Positions 62,097 to 64,000 of a stretch of 64,000 bases of DNA are shown here, piece after piece. The position numbers and the translations under genes are program-made. The notes under the pieces were generated by a model. It searched no databases, had not been told where the DNA came from, and worked only from the letters and a program-made list of their open reading frames with translations. The stretch lies in the NCBI RefSeq assembly GCF_015482585.1, contig NZ_CP049742.1, positions 1,384,501 to 1,448,500 of the forward strand. Direction: 5' to 3'. Numbering within the stretch: position 1 is the stretch's first letter; every line of letters begins with the position of its first letter. The stretch comes from Mangrovibacillus cuniculi. GTDB lineage: Bacteria > Bacillota > Bacilli > Bacillales > R1DC41.

Positions 62097-62748
62097 GCGC
62101 ACTCAACTTCCTTTCCACTGCTTTTCCTGCAAACGTTAAAATCATAACGAGAACATAATAAATTAGACCAGCAAACAACATTGGTTCAAAGAAGGAATAT
62201 AAATCACTTCCGACAATATAGGTTCTTCGCATAATGTCCGTTACACCTATTACCGTAACAATGGCAGATTCTTTTGTTAGTGTAATAAACTCATTCATTA
62301 GCGCAGGCAAGATATTTTTCATTGCTTGCGGAATAATTAAGTCTTTCATTGTTTTTTTATACGGAATACCTAATGCTGTCGCAGCCTCCATTTGCCCTTT
62401 ATCCACTGCTTGAATCCCTGCACGAATGATTTCAGAAATATAAGCTGCTGAATTTAACCCGAAACTTAAGACCGCTGCGGTATATCCATCGATTTGATAG
62501 CCAATTAACTGCGGTGATCCATAAAATATTATCATTAACTGAAGAACCAATGGTGTTCCTCTAAAAATAGATGTATAAAAATCCGCTAACCACATTAATG
62601 GCTTCACTTTGCTAACTTTGAATAATGCCAAAAACACTCCAAGTATAAATCCTAGAATTGCTGCTAATGCAACGATCTGAAGGGTAACCTGAATTCCCTT
62701 TAAAATAAAAGGAATAGACGGTACTATCCGCATGAAATCTAGTTCCAT
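62089..62748 (-). CDS. artQ: Arginine ABC transporter permease ArtQ
   Basis: 219 residues with five helices and the EAA-type loop ([47 protein letters not shown]) of polar amino acid permeases of the HisMQ family. A CTTAGGAGG site precedes the ATG. It follows artP after 175 bases of noncoding sequence with a hairpin, and is coupled to artR. Equivalent to yqiY. Confidence 0.94.
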   Translation of the reverse strand: MELDFMRIVPSIPFILKGIQVTLQIVALAAILGFILGVFLALFKVSKVKPLMWLADFYTSIFRGTPLVLQLMIIFYGSPQLIGYQIDGYTAAVLSFGLNSAAYISEIIRAGIQAVDKGQMEAATALGIPYKKTMKDLIIPQAMKNILPALMNEFITLTKESAIVTVIGVTDIMRRTYIVGSDLYSFFEPMLFAGLIYYVLVMILTFAGKAVERKLSAHD

Positions 62749-62769
62749 TGTTTAAAACCTCCTAAGAAA

Positions 62770-62805
62770 AGCGGAAGGTGAGCGGTTGCGCACCTAAAGC
62801 TTGAC
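62770..62805 (+). repeat. Fragment of modular intergenic repeat (core module only)
   Basis: AGCGGTTGCGCACCTAAAGC followed by TTGACA matches the GAGCGGTTGCGCACCTGTAGCTAGACA part of copy A (about 3470-3496) and its inverse in copy B. No ends are present. Confidence 0.55.
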
Positions 62806-62816
62806 ATTATAATAAT

Positions 62817-62848
62817 AGAGAGCGCAGGGCGTTTGCCTTACGCTCTCT
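62817..62848 (-). terminator. Hairpin between artP and artQ
   Basis: AGAGAGCG paired with CGCTCTCT, with an imperfect inner GGGC/GCC part; on the minus strand it is followed by ATTATTATAAT rather than a solid T run, so termination may be partial. Confidence 0.5.
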
Positions 62849-62858
62849 TATTCTTTTG

Positions 62859-62915
62859 TTACGTGACCAGTAACAACTCATCGTTGAACACGTTGTGTGG
62901 GTTGAACTTAGAGGA
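62859..62915 (-). repeat. 57-bp dispersed intergenic repeat, copy 2
   Basis: The reverse complement aligns without gaps to 27408-27464; the outer 10 and 21 bases are identical. It lies just behind the artP stop. Confidence 0.7.
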
Positions 62916-62923
62916 ATATCCTT

Positions 62924-63706
62924 TTATTTTTCGTTTGCATCCCCAAACCATTTGTTTACTAACTCGTCTAACTCTCCACTATCCTTCATCTCTTGAAGAG
63001 CTTCATTAAACTTCGCTGTTAACTCTGAATCTTTTGGAAAAGCGATTGCTGATCCAGCTTCTTCTTCATCCACTTCCATTGTATAACCTTTTAGATCTTT
63101 GTTATTTTCCATAAAGCCTTTTGCAACTGTATTCTCAATAATTGCAGCATCAAAACGGCCATTTACTACTTCTTGAACTAATTCAGGAATACGATTACGG
63201 GATTCTACTGTAAAACCATATTGTTCCGCTAGCTCTTTCGCAGAATCTTCTTGAATTGAACCTAATTGAACACCTACAGTTAATCCTGCTAAGTCTTCTT
63301 CTGAACTAATTGGTGTTCCATCTTTATATACAATCATATCTTTTGCAACATAATAAATTTCTGTAAAATCTACTGATTCTTTTCGCTCTTCTGTTGGTGT
63401 CATTCCAGCTAATACAAGATCTACTTGACCACCTTTAACCGCTTCAATCAAGCCGCTAAATTCCATATCTTTGACTTCAATTTCATAGCCTATTTTTTCT
63501 GCCAAAGCGTTAGCCAAATCAACGTCAAAACCAATAATTTCTTCTCCTTTTGCCGTATCGATGTACTCAAATGGAGGATAATCCGCTGACGTTCCCATGA
63601 TTAACTTCTTCTCATCATCTCCACCGCTACCCGTTACAGAAGAAGTACCGCATCCTGCAACTAGTAAACTAGTTCCTAGTAAAATTGATAAAAGTGCTTT
63701 TTTCAT
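62924..63706 (-). CDS. artP: Arginine ABC transporter substrate-binding lipoprotein ArtP
   Basis: 260 residues from ATG 63706-63704 behind GAGGGGG; an in-frame start 11 codons upstream precedes the ribosome site. Lipobox LLVAGC with the lipid-modified cysteine near residue 19, then an SBP_bac_3 domain: LIMGTSADYPPFEYID, FDVDLANALAEKIGYE and GLTVGVQLGSIQEDSAKEL. It binds an amino acid, most likely arginine, and passes it to ArtQ. Two ArgR-type sites lie upstream. Equivalent to yqiX. Confidence 0.93.
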   Translation of the reverse strand: MKKALLSILLGTSLLVAGCGTSSVTGSGGDDEKKLIMGTSADYPPFEYIDTAKGEEIIGFDVDLANALAEKIGYEIEVKDMEFSGLIEAVKGGQVDLVLAGMTPTEERKESVDFTEIYYVAKDMIVYKDGTPISSEEDLAGLTVGVQLGSIQEDSAKELAEQYGFTVESRNRIPELVQEVVNGRFDAAIIENTVAKGFMENNKDLKGYTMEVDEEEAGSAIAFPKDSELTAKFNEALQEMKDSGELDELVNKWFGDANEK

Positions 63707-63734
63707 AAATAATTCCCCCTCAGATAAATAATTA

Positions 63735-63793
63735 TGCATAAAAATTAATAAATATTTAATAACTGCATTTTATCACGAATAAATTTTTATGCA
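63735..63793. promoter_or_regulatory. Pair of ARG-box-like sites upstream of artP
   Basis: TGCATAAAAATT (63735-63746) and its exact inverse AATTTTTATGCA (63782-63793) face each other. Each resembles the AhrC/ArgR half-structure TGnATwwwwATnCA, with the last CA replaced. The artPQR operon of B. subtilis is arginine-regulated. Confidence 0.5.
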
Positions 63794-63921
63794 ATACTTT
63801 TTATAAAAATTTATTCTAGATAATCCCTACCCAAAACAAGAAACCGCTTACAATATTTATTATTCTAGTACTCTTTAAAAAATTCAATTCGTGTCGTAAA
63901 AATCCTTCAAAAAGAATAAAA

Positions 63922-63945
63922 AAAAACGCCTAATAGGCGCTTTTA
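63922..63945 (-). terminator. Terminator of the gene cut by the right edge
   Basis: GCGCC / GGCG short GC stem with loop TATTA followed on the minus strand by a nine-base T run. Confidence 0.65.
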
Positions 63946-63948
63946 TTA

Positions 63949-64000
63949 TCAAACTTCTTCACAAAACTCTTCAAAGTATGATTGTAATTTTTCAACTACT
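63949..64000 (-). CDS. C-terminal end of a protein, probably bacilliredoxin YqiW/BrxB
   Basis: The last 17 codons are visible on the minus strand, ending VVEKLQSYFEEFCEEV before TGA 63951-63949. The rest lies beyond the window. In B. subtilis yqiW (bacilliredoxin) stands next to artP, and bacilliredoxins end with a helix containing FxxxC. The assignment rests mainly on gene order, so it is tentative. Confidence 0.5.
   Translation of the reverse strand, partial: VVEKLQSYFEEFCEEV

Overview
The window is chromosomal DNA of an endospore-forming member of the Bacillaceae (Bacillus sensu lato). The evidence is low G+C, strong GGAGG-type ribosome binding sites with frequent GTG/TTG starts, many sporulation genes (spmA/B, dacB, spoVA, dacF-spoIIAA-spoIIAB-sigF, spoIIM, yjcZ), and gene order that follows the Bacillus subtilis ypu/yqk/yqj/yqi region. 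Most genes lie on the minus strand, so the window reads from the resABC side (left) towards artPQR/yqiW (right). I saw no rRNA, tRNA, prophage, insertion sequence or CRISPR array. Species cannot be fixed from the sequence alone.

Layout. 1-3100: cytochrome c maturation resA-resB-resC (resC runs off the left edge). 3.3-3.7 kb: a GC-rich intergenic repeat. 3.7-11.4 kb: rluB, spmB-spmA-dacB, an Fe/Mn superoxide dismutase, ypuI, scpB-scpA, a yjcZ-type peptide, ypuF and an isolated ribT. 11.6-16.3 kb: lysA and a spoVA operon that contains only AA, AB, AEa and AF. 16.5-18.7 kb: an inserted 3-hydroxybutyrate dehydrogenase/GntP permease pair. 18.9-25.3 kb: sigF operon, dacF, and the nucleoside catabolic genes pdp-punA-deoB. 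25.4-33.8 kb: xerD, yqzK, fur, spoIIM, nudF, yqkF, yqkE, an HMG-CoA lyase, yqkD, yqkB, a CDGSH protein and a CBO0543-type membrane protein. 33.9-43.7 kb: a LexA-controlled Y-family polymerase/YolD pair, small proteins, an HTH-TPR regulator divergent from an MFS exporter, yqjQ-yqjP, namA, rnz. 43.8-52.3 kb: an FtsX-type ABC exporter, zwf, a cyclase, yueI, gnd. 52.4-63.7 kb: DNA polymerase IV, a lone CheW, yqjE, the yqjD-yqjC carboxylase/epimerase pair, a Prli42-like peptide, csaA, an aldehyde dehydrogenase, an L,D-transpeptidase, yqjA and the arginine transporter artPQR. The right edge cuts a probable bacilliredoxin.

The genes form a conserved sporulation/central-metabolism backbone with small accessory insertions. 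Promoter-like sequences match the expected sporulation cascade: SigH plus Spo0A boxes (spoIIAA), SigE (dacB, spoIIM), SigG (spoVAA) and SigK (yjcZ). LexA, PerR, ArgR-type and FadR-like sites also stand before plausible targets.

The most notable points are the spoVA operon without its AC-AD-AEb core; a family of modular intergenic repeats built from shared ends plus exchangeable middles, next to terminator hairpins; a degenerate 52-bp tandem array; a 57-bp dispersed repeat; and three genes (yqjD, an aldehyde dehydrogenase, a small ORF) each broken by an apparent one-base loss in a homopolymer. The last pattern could be real slippage or a sequencing/assembly artefact. I did not find a convincing wholly new system.
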